This document shows, piece after piece, positions 23,666 through 31,318 of a DNA stretch of 34,110 bases; the first letter of the stretch is position 1, and each line of letters begins with the position of its first letter. Location of the stretch: assembly GCA_905215015.1 (NCBI GenBank), contig CAJMOS010000015.1, forward strand, positions 1 to 34,110, read 5' to 3'. The position numbers were made by a program, and so were the translations under genes. The notes under the pieces were generated by a model. That model worked only from the letters and a program-made list of their open reading frames with translations. It did not search any database and was not told where the DNA came from. The DNA is from an uncultured bacterium (GTDB lineage Bacteria; Spirochaetota; Spirochaetia; Sphaerochaetales; Sphaerochaetaceae).

Positions 23666-24481
23666 ATGAAACACAAGAAATTCGCAAGGATCTTTATTGA
23701 GGGAATCATCGAGAAAGACAATGACACCTACAACCAGGAGTGGTTGCTGGACACGATCGACAATCTGGCAGACAAGAAGCACATCATGGGAATCATCGTG
23801 CATATCGACTCGCCGGGAGGTGGTGTCTATCAGACCGATGAGGTGTACAAGGCATTGCTCGCATACAAGAAGGAAACGAAGAAACCGGTATATGCGTACT
23901 TCGGGTCCCTTGCGGCAAGCGGCGGATATTACATCGGACTCGCGGCGGACAAGATCTTCGCCAACAGGAACACCCTTACCGGTTCCATCGGCGTCATCTC
24001 CGCCCGGTTCCTTGACGCTTCCGAATTGCTGGGAAAGGTCGGCATCAAGTCCGAATACATCCATACGGGCAGGAACAAGACCATGGGCGACATCGCCACA
24101 CCACCCACCCAAGAGCAGATCGCCATCATGCAGCGCATCTCCGATGAAAGCTACGAGCAGTTTACGGAGCTTGTCGCAGAAAGAAGGAACCTGAGCATCG
24201 AGAAGGTGAGGGAACTTGCCGATGGAAGGATCTATTCGGCGAAGCAGGCGCTTGAAGCCGGGTTGATCGATGAGATTGCCGATTTCAAGGAAGCTTGCGA
24301 TTCCATCGAGAAGGACCTCGGATATTCCCTGACGATGGTCGACTACAAGAGGAAAAAGAAGGGGCTCCTCAAGAAATACCTGGGATCGAAAAGCCAGAGC
24401 GGCGCCGATGCCGTATTGGCAAAGCTGAAATCCCCGGCACCTTTTCCCGCTTTTTTCTTTGATCCTGGGAGATTCAGGTAG
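23666..24481 (+). CDS. SppA-like signal peptide peptidase, family S49
   Basis: Serine protease of 271 residues with the Ser/Lys dyad of SppA: S85 in FGSLAASGGYYIG and K138 in HTGRNKTMGD. The spacing is 53 residues, as in Bacillus SppA. The region around IDSPGGGVYQTDEVYK and TGSIGVIS is also conserved. In most SppA proteins a membrane span anchors the enzyme; here the N-terminus (MKHKKFARIFIEG) has none and no signal peptide, so it appears soluble in the cytoplasm. The frame opens at 23636, but GAGGA eight bases before the ATG at 23666 favours the later start. The C-terminus is Lys-rich. The next gene starts 5 bases downstream, suggesting one transcript. Targets may be cut signal peptides or other peptides, which is family knowledge only. 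Confidence 0.9.
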   Translation: MKHKKFARIFIEGIIEKDNDTYNQEWLLDTIDNLADKKHIMGIIVHIDSPGGGVYQTDEVYKALLAYKKETKKPVYAYFGSLAASGGYYIGLAADKIFANRNTLTGSIGVISARFLDASELLGKVGIKSEYIHTGRNKTMGDIATPPTQEQIAIMQRISDESYEQFTELVAERRNLSIEKVRELADGRIYSAKQALEAGLIDEIADFKEACDSIEKDLGYSLTMVDYKRKKKGLLKKYLGSKSQSGADAVLAKLKSPAPFPAFFFDPGRFR

Positions 24482-24486
24482 TTCCT

Positions 24487-25497
24487 ATGCTTCCCACATT
24501 GCCGAGGAGGACCGGGTTGCTGAGCTATTTCAGACTTTTTGAGGAAAGCCTGCTTTCTCCCGAACCGGCGTGGCTCGTCGAGTTGGAACGAAGGGGCAGG
24601 CAATGGTTCGGACGAGCATGGAGCGACGAGGAGGGGCTTCCTGTCCCTCAGATGCGAGCGCTCCGGGTAACGTCAAAACGGATGGAGCGGCTTTACCGTA
24701 TCGTCAGGCACTGGGAACCAATGACTCTCATGCAGGAAGACGCTTCCGTCTCGCCATGGGTCCTCGTGTATCGGCTCGATGGCAAGGCGATCCGCAAGAC
24801 AGGATTCGCGCATCCCTCCACCTGGAACCAGCTCGTCTGGTTGTGCAGGGAAATGCTCCCCGTACCGTTTCTCTGGCAATCTTCCCTGCGCAAGGCCGAG
24901 CTCAGCATCAACGGCATGGGCCATTTGCGCATGCTCGCCGATGGTCCCCGGGGAACCCTTTCCGTTTCCTCCCGTCGTCCGGAGGTCGCCATCGTGCGCA
25001 CCGACAGCGATGCCTGCATGTCCGCACTGGAGTTCCTGGAAGGATTCCTAGACGAGCAGCCGGATGGACACCACGATGGTCCCGTCCTGACCATTACCTA
25101 TCACCCTGTCGACAAACCGTCTTTTTCCCTGAAGCGCAGATTCTCTACCGGCTCCCTGCCAGAGCATTGGCAGTCCTTTGCGACCTTCTTCGAGAAACTC
25201 ACCACCCTTCCCTTCCGACCCCTTCTTTCGGACGGTTGGCATTGTTACGTCCTCGTCCGGGTCAAGCAATGGAAGAACAAGGAATTCTGGTATCGGGCCC
25301 GAAGACGCACCCACCATCTGGGCGAGGTTGTCTTTGCGCCATGGGGAGAGGACAACACTCTCACCACCGGTACCATCACCTCCATCCGTTTCTGCCAGGA
25401 AAACGAAGTGCCGTTCCCTTTGGAAAGGACCAAGTTCCTTGAAGAGAATATCCTGGAGTATCCAGTCCTTGCCGCAGAAGCAAGGGCGAAGGAATGA
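24487..25497 (+). CDS. Unrecognised protein with a C-terminal KTK-type domain
   Basis: Protein of 336 residues that I cannot assign. It has no signal peptide or membrane span. Residues 1 to about 250 show no motif I know, though the sequence is rich in Trp, Arg and Leu. The last 85 residues (from about 250) have a pattern shared with small proteins seen in Clostridia and spirochaetes: a V-L-V-R-V beginning, then VVFAPWGEDNTLTTGTI, then ENEVPFPLERTKFLEE. In those proteins the domain is a compact beta unit of unknown job. It follows the SppA-like gene by 5 bases, with a weak purine-rich site inside the end of that gene, so the two are probably co-transcribed. A partner or substrate role with the protease is possible only as a guess from position. 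Confidence 0.7.
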   Translation: MLPTLPRRTGLLSYFRLFEESLLSPEPAWLVELERRGRQWFGRAWSDEEGLPVPQMRALRVTSKRMERLYRIVRHWEPMTLMQEDASVSPWVLVYRLDGKAIRKTGFAHPSTWNQLVWLCREMLPVPFLWQSSLRKAELSINGMGHLRMLADGPRGTLSVSSRRPEVAIVRTDSDACMSALEFLEGFLDEQPDGHHDGPVLTITYHPVDKPSFSLKRRFSTGSLPEHWQSFATFFEKLTTLPFRPLLSDGWHCYVLVRVKQWKNKEFWYRARRRTHHLGEVVFAPWGEDNTLTTGTITSIRFCQENEVPFPLERTKFLEENILEYPVLAAEARAKE

Positions 25498-25541
25498 CAG
25501 GCAGACCTCTGCCGGTAGGAAAACCGGCTCCATACAGATGC

Positions 25542-25709
25542 TTGTGGGATGAAGCGGGAAACCCAATGGATCATGGGTGGATAGGCACCCTGCTCCCATG
25601 AGCGACCGCGTCATGGACGACATGCCCCTCCCACAGAACCTGTGCGCGGCGAGAAGCAACAAACAGGTGGCTACGGCAGAAGGAGTGCTGAACACTGGCT
25701 ATCCCACAA
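25542..25709. repeat. Segment with TTGTGGGAT / ATCCCACAA inverted ends, beside tRNA-Gly
   Basis: Perfect 9-base arms (25542-25550 and 25701-25709) enclose 150 bases with no gene I can see. The left end and its flank (GGCTC, TACAG, then TTGTGGGATGAAGCGG) recur beside the second tRNA-Gly at about 33706-33737. The middle parts do not match to the eye. It may be a small non-autonomous mobile element, or one of two decayed copies of a tRNA-flanking duplication. Confidence 0.45.
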
Positions 25710-25711
25710 AA

Positions 25712-25752
25712 CAAAAAAAGGCAACTTGACTCCTTTGGAAAATCAAGTTGCC
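25712..25752 (-). terminator. Terminator of tRNA-Gly gene 1
   Basis: On the minus strand, GGCAACTTGA pairs with TCAAGTTGCC (10 pairs) and is followed by seven T. It begins four bases after the tRNA 3' end, the usual layout for a single tRNA gene. Confidence 0.9.
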
Positions 25753-25756
25753 GGAG

Positions 25757-25828
25757 AGCGGGAGACGGGGATCGAACCCGCGACAACCACCTTGGCAAGG
25801 TGGAGCTCTACCACTGAGCCACTCCCGC
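25757..25828 (-). tRNA. tRNA-Gly (anticodon GCC)
   Basis: On the minus strand from 25828: acceptor GCGGGAG pairs with CTCCCGC, D stem GCTC/GAGC, anticodon stem CCACC/GGTGG around TTGCCAA (anticodon GCC), and T stem GCGGG/CCCGT with one G-U pair and the loop TTCGATC. The length is 72 bases. CCA is not encoded; the bases after the discriminator are CTC. It is identical to the copy at 34039-34110. Confidence 0.97.
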
Positions 25829-25853
25829 ATTGCGCCTTGCGAGCGACGTTCCT

Positions 25854-25883
25854 TTTGTAGCACACCTTGGATTGTCCATGCAA
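25854..25883 (-). promoter_or_regulatory. Possible promoter of tRNA-Gly gene 1
   Basis: On the minus strand, TTGCAT (25883-25878), 18 bases, then TACAAA (25859-25854), 25 bases before the mature tRNA start. The rest of the gap to 26190 holds no gene I can support. Confidence 0.35.
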
Positions 25884-26190
25884 GGGGGTTCGTGGGTTTG
25901 ACGCATGTTCCATACGACAATTCTCCAGCCAAAGCCCCTTGCTTTTCCTTGCCATCATTCGCAACCATGTCTGGGTCTGTCCGGCAGTAAAATCACGGGG
26001 ACGACCTGACACTCAACGAGTATATCGTCCGAAATGTGGGACAACTATCATGCAGCTACTTCGCGCCGACGGGCCGCTTCCGAAGCCGGGATTCCTCCGA
26101 TGGAATGCTTCCCCATGAGTGTCGGCAGCATGCCGGTCATGAAAGCGATGCCCAAGCAGGCAGGAAGACACCGCGACCTTCCGGAGAATA

Positions 26191-27057
26191 TCATCTTCCC
26201 CTGAGAGCGGATGACTTCCGTACAAGATCCCGGAATTCGCTCGGCGAGGATTGCCTGCTCCGGCGGTACAGGCGGGAGAAGTAGAGAGCGTCATCGTATC
26301 CCACCATGGCCGCCGCCTGGGAGATGGTCATTCCGGGATCATGCTTGACGAGTGTCTCGAACTTCTGGAGTTTCTGGCCGATCACGGCGCTTTTGAACGA
26401 AATGCCCAGCCGCTTTTTCATCGCATGCGTTATGGTTGAGGGGCTTTTCCCCACTACCGAGCTCACCTCCTCGAGGGATATCGCCCTTCCGATATGTTTC
26501 TCGACATAAGCGAACACCTGTTCGATGATGTCGCTCTGACGGACCCGGAGACTTTGGGTGGAAGCCAGCAGTTCGAGGTTCTGGGAAAACAGGCTGGTGA
26601 TGCGGCGGACCTTCTCGGAAGAAAACAGCGGACGGTCGGTATACGCTTTCTCGAGCACTTGCGGGTCTCTACCGCCCGACACCCAGGCATCCACCACATC
26701 CTTCGGAGGAAGGGCATTCCTGCGGAACTGCCCCATCATGGCATATGCCACCACCTTCCCTTCCAGACGGATGGGCACAATGATTTCGGTCATCCCTCCA
26801 TGGCACGGATAGCACAGCGACCGGCCGCTCTGTCCGCAACGTCTGCACATCAGCCAGTCCAGATGCATGCAACGGGGACGGAGTCTCAGTTCCTGCTGGA
26901 TCATCAGGCAGTAATCGCTCGCATCCGAATGATACCCTACCAACCACTCTTCCATCTTCACGGAATAAAACGTGATCTTCACGTCAAAGCAATACGAAAA
27001 GTTGTCGACCAAGCTTTTCACGCGCGGGTCAAAAAAGAGCCGGACATCCATATCCAT
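26191..27057 (-). CDS. AraC-family regulator with PocR sensory domain
   Basis: Regulator of 288 residues. Residues about 5-115 are a PocR-type domain, with a striking set of cysteines: C63, C71, C74, C82 and C85 (PRCMHLDWLMCRRC, then SLCYPCHGG), which could hold a metal or ligand. A core sheet follows (TEIIVPIRLEGKVVAYAMMG). Residues about 190-280 are the two AraC helix-turn-helix units, with GRAISLEEVSSVVGKSPSTI and then MTISQAAAMVGYDDALYFSR. In-frame starts exist upstream at 27120, 27114 and 27093. The two ATGs at 27114 and 27093 lie inside two copies of a 9-base direct repeat, which looks like an operator, and the domain normally begins a few residues before LFFDP, so I prefer 27057. No good ribosome site helps decide. 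It diverges from the kinase and ABC operon, the likely target. Confidence 0.85.
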   Translation of the reverse strand: MDMDVRLFFDPRVKSLVDNFSYCFDVKITFYSVKMEEWLVGYHSDASDYCLMIQQELRLRPRCMHLDWLMCRRCGQSGRSLCYPCHGGMTEIIVPIRLEGKVVAYAMMGQFRRNALPPKDVVDAWVSGGRDPQVLEKAYTDRPLFSSEKVRRITSLFSQNLELLASTQSLRVRQSDIIEQVFAYVEKHIGRAISLEEVSSVVGKSPSTITHAMKKRLGISFKSAVIGQKLQKFETLVKHDPGMTISQAAAMVGYDDALYFSRLYRRSRQSSPSEFRDLVRKSSALRGR

Positions 27058-27063
27058 AATACG

Positions 27064-27075
27064 TATGGTACCATA
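27064..27075. promoter_or_regulatory. Palindrome TATGGTACCATA in the divergent gap
   Basis: A perfect 12-base palindrome, seven bases upstream of the preferred AraC-gene start and 73 bases upstream of the kinase start. It could be an operator for a second regulator or a site that limits the regulator's own expression. No function is shown. Confidence 0.35.
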
Positions 27076-27087
27076 TATTGCAGATTT

Positions 27088-27117
27088 GTCCATGTTTTCA
27101 GCATCTCCGTCCATGTT
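27088..27117. promoter_or_regulatory. Direct repeat GTCCATGTT with 21-base period, candidate AraC-type operator
   Basis: GTCCATGTT occurs at 27088-27096 and again at 27109-27117, exactly 21 bases apart, two turns of the helix. This is the layout of AraC-family sites such as araI1-I2, where each half binds one helix-turn-helix pair. The second copy lies 31 bases before the kinase ATG and would overlap a -35 box if TTAGAC (27135-27140) is the -10 box, the class II activator arrangement. Confidence 0.5.
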
Positions 27118-27147
27118 CAATTTGGGAAAGAGCCTTAGACTTCAGAT

Positions 27148-28233
27148 ATGGACATCGCAAACATTGTGGGACAATTCGCGACAAACGGAACCTTGCAGGA
27201 TAGGCGCGCCAACACCACCGGACATATCAACACGACAATCATGGTCCGCACCTCTGCGGGTTCTTCCTATGTGTTGCAACGGATCAACACGGCCGTTTTC
27301 CCGCATCCCGCCGAACTTATGGAAAACATCCATCTCGTCACCACCCATATCGCAAGCAAGGTGGCCGGACTTCCCGACGCTTCGCGGAGACACCTGTCCA
27401 TCATTCCCACCAAGGATGGCAGATTGTTCCATCAAGAGCCCGATGGTTCCTGCTGGCGGATGTACGCTTTCATCGACCAGGTGGACAACTACGACACGGT
27501 GGCAGACGAAGAAATCGCGTATCGGTTCGGCCGTGCGGTCGGACTGTTCCAAAGCCAAATGCGGGATTTCGACGGGGACCGGCTTTTCATCACCATCCCC
27601 CACTTCCATGACATGGCTTGGCGCTACGCCCAATTGGATGCGGCAGTGAAATCCGACCGGTGCGGCCGGGTAAAGGAAACAAGACCGGAGCTGGCGTACC
27701 TGGAGGAGAACCGGAGGCGAGGGTGCGCGATCTGGGATCTCTGGCAGGCAGGGCGGCTGCCCACCCGGGTAACCCACAACGATACGAAGGTGAGCAATGT
27801 CCTTTTCGGAAAGGACGGCCTATCTTGCATGATTGACCTGGACACCGTCATGCCCGGCACCATCCTGTTCGATACAGGAGACATGATCCGGACGGCGACC
27901 ACTACCGCGGCGGAGGATGCACCGGACGTCACGCAGGTACACTGCGATACCTCGTGTTTCCGGGCCCTTCTGGAAGGGTATGCGGAAGCCGCTTCCTTCC
28001 TGACGGAAGCCGAGGCGTCTCTCCTTGCCGAGAGCGGTCGGACGATCACGCAGATCATGGCAGTGAGGTTTCTCACCGACTATCTCGACGGGGACCGGTA
28101 TTACGCCACCAGCAGGCCGGGTCAAAACCTTGACCGGGCCCGGAACCAACTTGCTTTCATGCGTTCCATGGACGCGCAAAGGGAGAAAATCCCACATATT
28201 CCATCATTGGCTCAAAGGAGGAGTTCCGTATGA
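27148..28233 (+). CDS. N-acetylhexosamine 1-kinase-like phosphotransferase (NahK type)
   Basis: Sugar anomeric kinase of 361 residues in the aminoglycoside-phosphotransferase fold. It matches Bifidobacterium NahK (EC 2.7.1.162) in motif after motif: GHINTTIMV, then YVLQRINTAVFPHPAELMEN, then the catalytic loop THNDTKVSNVLF with D212, then the metal-binding MIDLDTVMPGTILFD with D230. NahK adds phosphate to C1 of GlcNAc or GalNAc released from lacto-N-biose or related glycans. The C-terminus (RFLTDYLDGDRYYATSRPGQ) also fits. It is cytoplasmic. No ribosome site is visible before the ATG at 27148, and the possible -10 box is only seven bases away, so the message may be leaderless. It overlaps the binding-protein gene by 4 bases (ATGA), so it heads the operon and probably phosphorylates what the ABC importer brings in. 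Confidence 0.85.
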   Translation: MDIANIVGQFATNGTLQDRRANTTGHINTTIMVRTSAGSSYVLQRINTAVFPHPAELMENIHLVTTHIASKVAGLPDASRRHLSIIPTKDGRLFHQEPDGSCWRMYAFIDQVDNYDTVADEEIAYRFGRAVGLFQSQMRDFDGDRLFITIPHFHDMAWRYAQLDAAVKSDRCGRVKETRPELAYLEENRRRGCAIWDLWQAGRLPTRVTHNDTKVSNVLFGKDGLSCMIDLDTVMPGTILFDTGDMIRTATTTAAEDAPDVTQVHCDTSCFRALLEGYAEAASFLTEAEASLLAESGRTITQIMAVRFLTDYLDGDRYYATSRPGQNLDRARNQLAFMRSMDAQREKIPHIPSLAQRRSSV

Positions 28234-29510
28234 AAAGATGGTTGACAGCAGTGGCGTTGATGTGCGCATCCGCCTTATTCGCCGGCGGAATGACGGAAAA
28301 GGAAGCCCCCGTATCGGATTCGGCCCTGCATGCGAATCTCGAGTATTGGTCCAGCTACAACGCGAATGAGAACCAGGGAATCATTCTGCAAGAGGCCGCC
28401 GACGATTTCATGAAACAGAATCCTGGCGTGAAAATCACCATGACCTTCAACGGCCGGGACAACAGGACTCTGGCGACCAGTGCCATCCAGGCTGGCACGA
28501 AAGTCAGCATGATGGACGCCAATGCCGACAACATCCAGGTGCGGTGGTCTGACTTCCTGCTTGACCTGAGCCCCTACATGTCCCAGGCATATCCGGGAAC
28601 GGACGGGGCGAGCCTCGAGTCCTGCCTGATGCCGAGCATGATGGCCCTCGACCGCAAGCTCTTCGATGGAAAAATAGGCTTTGTCCCCTTCCTGCCCCAG
28701 GCGTATATGATCACCTGCAACAAGGGCATCTTCGAAAAGTGCGGCATCACGACGTATCCGAAGACGTGGGATGAACTGCTTGCGGCATGCAGGAAGATCA
28801 AGGACGCCGGATACATCCCCATTTCCACCGACTCCTTCTACTGCAACAGCTGGCTGGGCTATTATCTTTCCCGCCTCTGCGGCACGCAGTTCGTGGAACG
28901 GCTGGCGAGCGAACCCGCCTTGTGGAAAGATCCCCGGGTGCTCGAGGGGGCCAAAGCGATCGAGCAGGTAGCCAAACTGGGGTATTTCGATCCGGACATC
29001 GCCTCGCTGGTGTATCCGACAGCCCAGCAGAACATGGTCATCAACGAGAACATCGCCATGTATATCAACGGGACGTGGCTTCCCAACGAGGTTGCCGCTT
29101 CCACCAGCGATACCTTCAGATGGGGGTTCTTTGCGTTTCCGACGGTTCCCAATGGCGTTGATGGCCTGGAGTCGCTCTGCTATTCGACGTTCGGCATCGC
29201 CGTCAACAAGAGCTGCACGCAGGAGGAGGTCGACGCCGCCATGGCGTTCGCGGCTTTCATCGTGACCGGAAAGTACGACCAGGAATTCGCCGACATGGCG
29301 AACGCCATCCCCGTCAACGTGAAATCCACCTGGCCAAAGAACCTGGAGGAGGCGAAGGTGGTGTTCGACCAGTGCACGAACCGCTATCCTTCCCAGACAG
29401 GGTTCTTCCTGAACAGCAAAAGCAAGCAGGTCATCACCGACGCGTGCCTGTTGCTCATGAGCGGGAAAATCAGCGCAGAGGAATTTGTCGTACAAGCCTC
29501 CAAGTTCTGA
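28230..29510 (+). CDS. Sugar ABC transporter extracellular solute-binding protein
   Basis: Periplasmic binding protein, family 1, 426 residues. The signal peptide is MKRWLTAVALMCASALFAGG, followed by MTEKEAP, again the spirochaete style without a lipobox cysteine. Mature features of the family include FMKQNPGVKITMTFNGRDNR, the lobe joint near YMITCNKGIFEKCGI and WDELLAACRKIKDAG, and MYINGTWLPNE near the ligand site, with aromatic residues suited to stacking on sugars. AAAGGAGG upstream of the ATG is strong, and the start shares ATGA with the kinase stop. It is followed by a hairpin and then two permeases. Given the NahK-like kinase, an amino-sugar disaccharide is a plausible ligand. Confidence 0.93.
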   Translation: MKRWLTAVALMCASALFAGGMTEKEAPVSDSALHANLEYWSSYNANENQGIILQEAADDFMKQNPGVKITMTFNGRDNRTLATSAIQAGTKVSMMDANADNIQVRWSDFLLDLSPYMSQAYPGTDGASLESCLMPSMMALDRKLFDGKIGFVPFLPQAYMITCNKGIFEKCGITTYPKTWDELLAACRKIKDAGYIPISTDSFYCNSWLGYYLSRLCGTQFVERLASEPALWKDPRVLEGAKAIEQVAKLGYFDPDIASLVYPTAQQNMVINENIAMYINGTWLPNEVAASTSDTFRWGFFAFPTVPNGVDGLESLCYSTFGIAVNKSCTQEEVDAAMAFAAFIVTGKYDQEFADMANAIPVNVKSTWPKNLEEAKVVFDQCTNRYPSQTGFFLNSKSKQVITDACLLLMSGKISAEEFVVQASKF

Positions 29511-29524
29511 TGCATCCAAAAACC

Positions 29525-29558
29525 AATGGGGGTGGGGGCCTTGCCCCGCATCCCCATT
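29525..29558 (+). terminator. Intercistronic hairpin after the second ABC binding-protein gene
   Basis: AATGGGG at 29525 and CCCCATT at 29558 form the base of the stem, with a second GGGGC/GCCCC pairing inside around a CTT loop. No T-run follows directly. It lies 14 bases after the binding-protein stop and overlaps no gene. It is the third such hairpin in the window at the same place in a transport operon. Confidence 0.65.
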
Positions 29559-29571
29559 CGGGAGCCTTTCC

Positions 29572-30459
29572 ATGAAACTTGACACAAAAAACCTTTTTCT
29601 CTTTCTCGGTCCTGCGGTATTTCTTATTGTTTCGGTATTACTCTACCCGGTTTGCCGGACCACGGTCATGAGCATGTTCGACGTGAAGAGCGTCGTCGCG
29701 CCCATGAGCGAATGGCGGTTCGTCGGGGTGTCGAACTTCGTTTCCCTGGCCCGCACCTCGGTTTTCCTCCGCTCCATGGCGAACATCACCAAGCTATGGA
29801 TATATGGAGGACTGGCCACCATTTTCTTCGCCTTGATCTTCGCTGTCGCGTTCACCACCAATCTGAAAGGAAAGAAATTCTTCCGCGCGATCATCTATCT
29901 GCCCAATGTCATCGCAGCCATCGCTGTCGGTTACATGTGGCTGCTCTATATCTACAACAGCAAGTTCGGGTTCATGGCAAGCATCGGAAGGATGCTGCAC
30001 TGGTCCGCATTGGAGCGTTTCAGCTGGCTGGACAACCAGCATATCTTCCTCTCGATGCTCATCGCTTTCGTGTATGGAAACATCGGATATTTCATGTTGA
30101 TCTTCATCGCCGGCATCGAACGGATTCCCTCCGACTTCTATGAAGCCGCACGGATCGAAGGCGCGAACGTGTTCTCCCAGTTCGCGAAGATCACCCTTCC
30201 CCTCATCAAAGGGGTCTTTTCGACCGCCCTGGTCCTTTGGACCACCCGCACGATAGGGTTCTTCGCGCTTTCCCAGGTATTCCAGAGCGTACGGACCTAT
30301 ACGCCGATGCTGTTCGTGTACGAGACATTGTTTGGAACCGAGGTGACCCAGGGGGGCGTCCACGCAGGACTTGCCGCGTCCAGCGCGGTCACCATGACCA
30401 TCATCGTGGTGGTTGTCTCATCATTGCTCAGCAAAATCGTGAAGGAGGAAACGGTATGA
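29572..30459 (+). CDS. Carbohydrate ABC transporter permease, MalF/UgpA type
   Basis: Membrane subunit of the second sugar importer, 295 residues. It starts MKLDTKNLFLFLGPAVFLIV, a short basic head and a span, and carries the EAA loop near residue 190 (DFYEAARIEGANVFSQFAKI). An in-frame ATG also exists at 29485, but GGGAG about eight bases before 29572 and the hairpin between the genes favour the later start. The gene overlaps the next permease by 4 bases. A late segment (GTEVTQGGVHAGLAASSA) is the expected loop before the final span. As for the first importer, no ATPase gene is in the window. Confidence 0.93.
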   Translation: MKLDTKNLFLFLGPAVFLIVSVLLYPVCRTTVMSMFDVKSVVAPMSEWRFVGVSNFVSLARTSVFLRSMANITKLWIYGGLATIFFALIFAVAFTTNLKGKKFFRAIIYLPNVIAAIAVGYMWLLYIYNSKFGFMASIGRMLHWSALERFSWLDNQHIFLSMLIAFVYGNIGYFMLIFIAGIERIPSDFYEAARIEGANVFSQFAKITLPLIKGVFSTALVLWTTRTIGFFALSQVFQSVRTYTPMLFVYETLFGTEVTQGGVHAGLAASSAVTMTIIVVVVSSLLSKIVKEETV

Positions 30460-31316
30460 AACCAAGGAAGAACGGCGGAACGAACGTGTTCAGGCAGGAG
30501 CTTCGCCGCGCCCCCGCTTACGCGATCGGCATCCTCTGGACGATTTTCACCGTCGTGATGATCGGATGGATCATCCTGGCGTCGCTTTCCACAACCAGGG
30601 AGATCTTCAGCGGACAGCTTCTGCACAGCGGCTTGCACTTCGAGAACTACCAGAGGACCCTCATCCGGAACAAGCAGGCGGCGAGCCTTGTCAATTCGGT
30701 CATCTATACGGTTCCTTCCTGTGTGCTTTCCCTGCTGGCAAGCGCGCCGGCCGCCTATTGCCTCGGCCGTTTCAAATTCCGAGGGAACACCCTGCTGCAG
30801 AAAGCCGTGCTCGTCTGCATGGGCGTACCGAGCGTGATGCTGATCATGCCGCTCTTCTCCACTGCCAGCAAGCTCCATCTTGCAGGCAGCCACCTGACCC
30901 TCGTCTACATCTACACCGCTTCCGCCATTCCCTATACGACATTCTTCCTGATGACCTTTTTCCGCAGCATCTCCACCTCGTTCGAGGAAGCGGCCACCAT
31001 CGACGGTTGCACGCCATGGCGGTGTTTCTGGTCGATCATGTTCCCGCTCGCCCAGCCCGCGCTTGTCACCATATTGATTTTCAATTTCATCCGCTTCTGG
31101 AACGAGTATTTCATCGCGCTCGTCTTTGCGAACAAGGCGAAACTCAGACCCATCGGCGTGGCTTTGTACCAGACTGTCTACTCGATGATGAACACCGGCG
31201 ACTGGGCGGGACTGCTCTGCTCGGTAGTCATTGTCTTCGTCCCGACCGTGGCCATCTACATCCTCCTCTCTGACAAGATCGTAAGCGGCGTGACTGCCGG
31301 AGGCATCAAGGAATGA
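30456..31316 (+). CDS. Carbohydrate ABC transporter permease, MalG type
   Basis: Second membrane subunit of this importer, 286 residues. The EAA loop is in SFEEAATIDGCTPWRCFWS at about residue 190, and the ending (VSGVTAGGIKE) is typical of MalG-type permeases, where the last residues dock on the ATPase. GAAGGAGG lies before the ATG at 30456, which overlaps the previous stop as ATGA. Its stop overlaps an ATG at 31313, although the sulfatase start is better placed at 31319. The first 25 residues are basic and precede a hydrophobic span (GILWTIFTVVMIGWIILAS). Confidence 0.94.
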   Translation: MKPRKNGGTNVFRQELRRAPAYAIGILWTIFTVVMIGWIILASLSTTREIFSGQLLHSGLHFENYQRTLIRNKQAASLVNSVIYTVPSCVLSLLASAPAAYCLGRFKFRGNTLLQKAVLVCMGVPSVMLIMPLFSTASKLHLAGSHLTLVYIYTASAIPYTTFFLMTFFRSISTSFEEAATIDGCTPWRCFWSIMFPLAQPALVTILIFNFIRFWNEYFIALVFANKAKLRPIGVALYQTVYSMMNTGDWAGLLCSVVIVFVPTVAIYILLSDKIVSGVTAGGIKE

Positions 31317-31318
31317 CC

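Noticed and set aside
25498..25541. GCCGGT/ACCGGC hairpin after the unassigned gene as its terminator.
   Set aside because: The stem has only six pairs and no T-run follows.
26034..26204. Short plus-strand frame of 56 codons upstream of the AraC gene's end.
   Set aside because: No ribosome site, no known motif, and its 3' end overlaps the AraC gene on the other strand.
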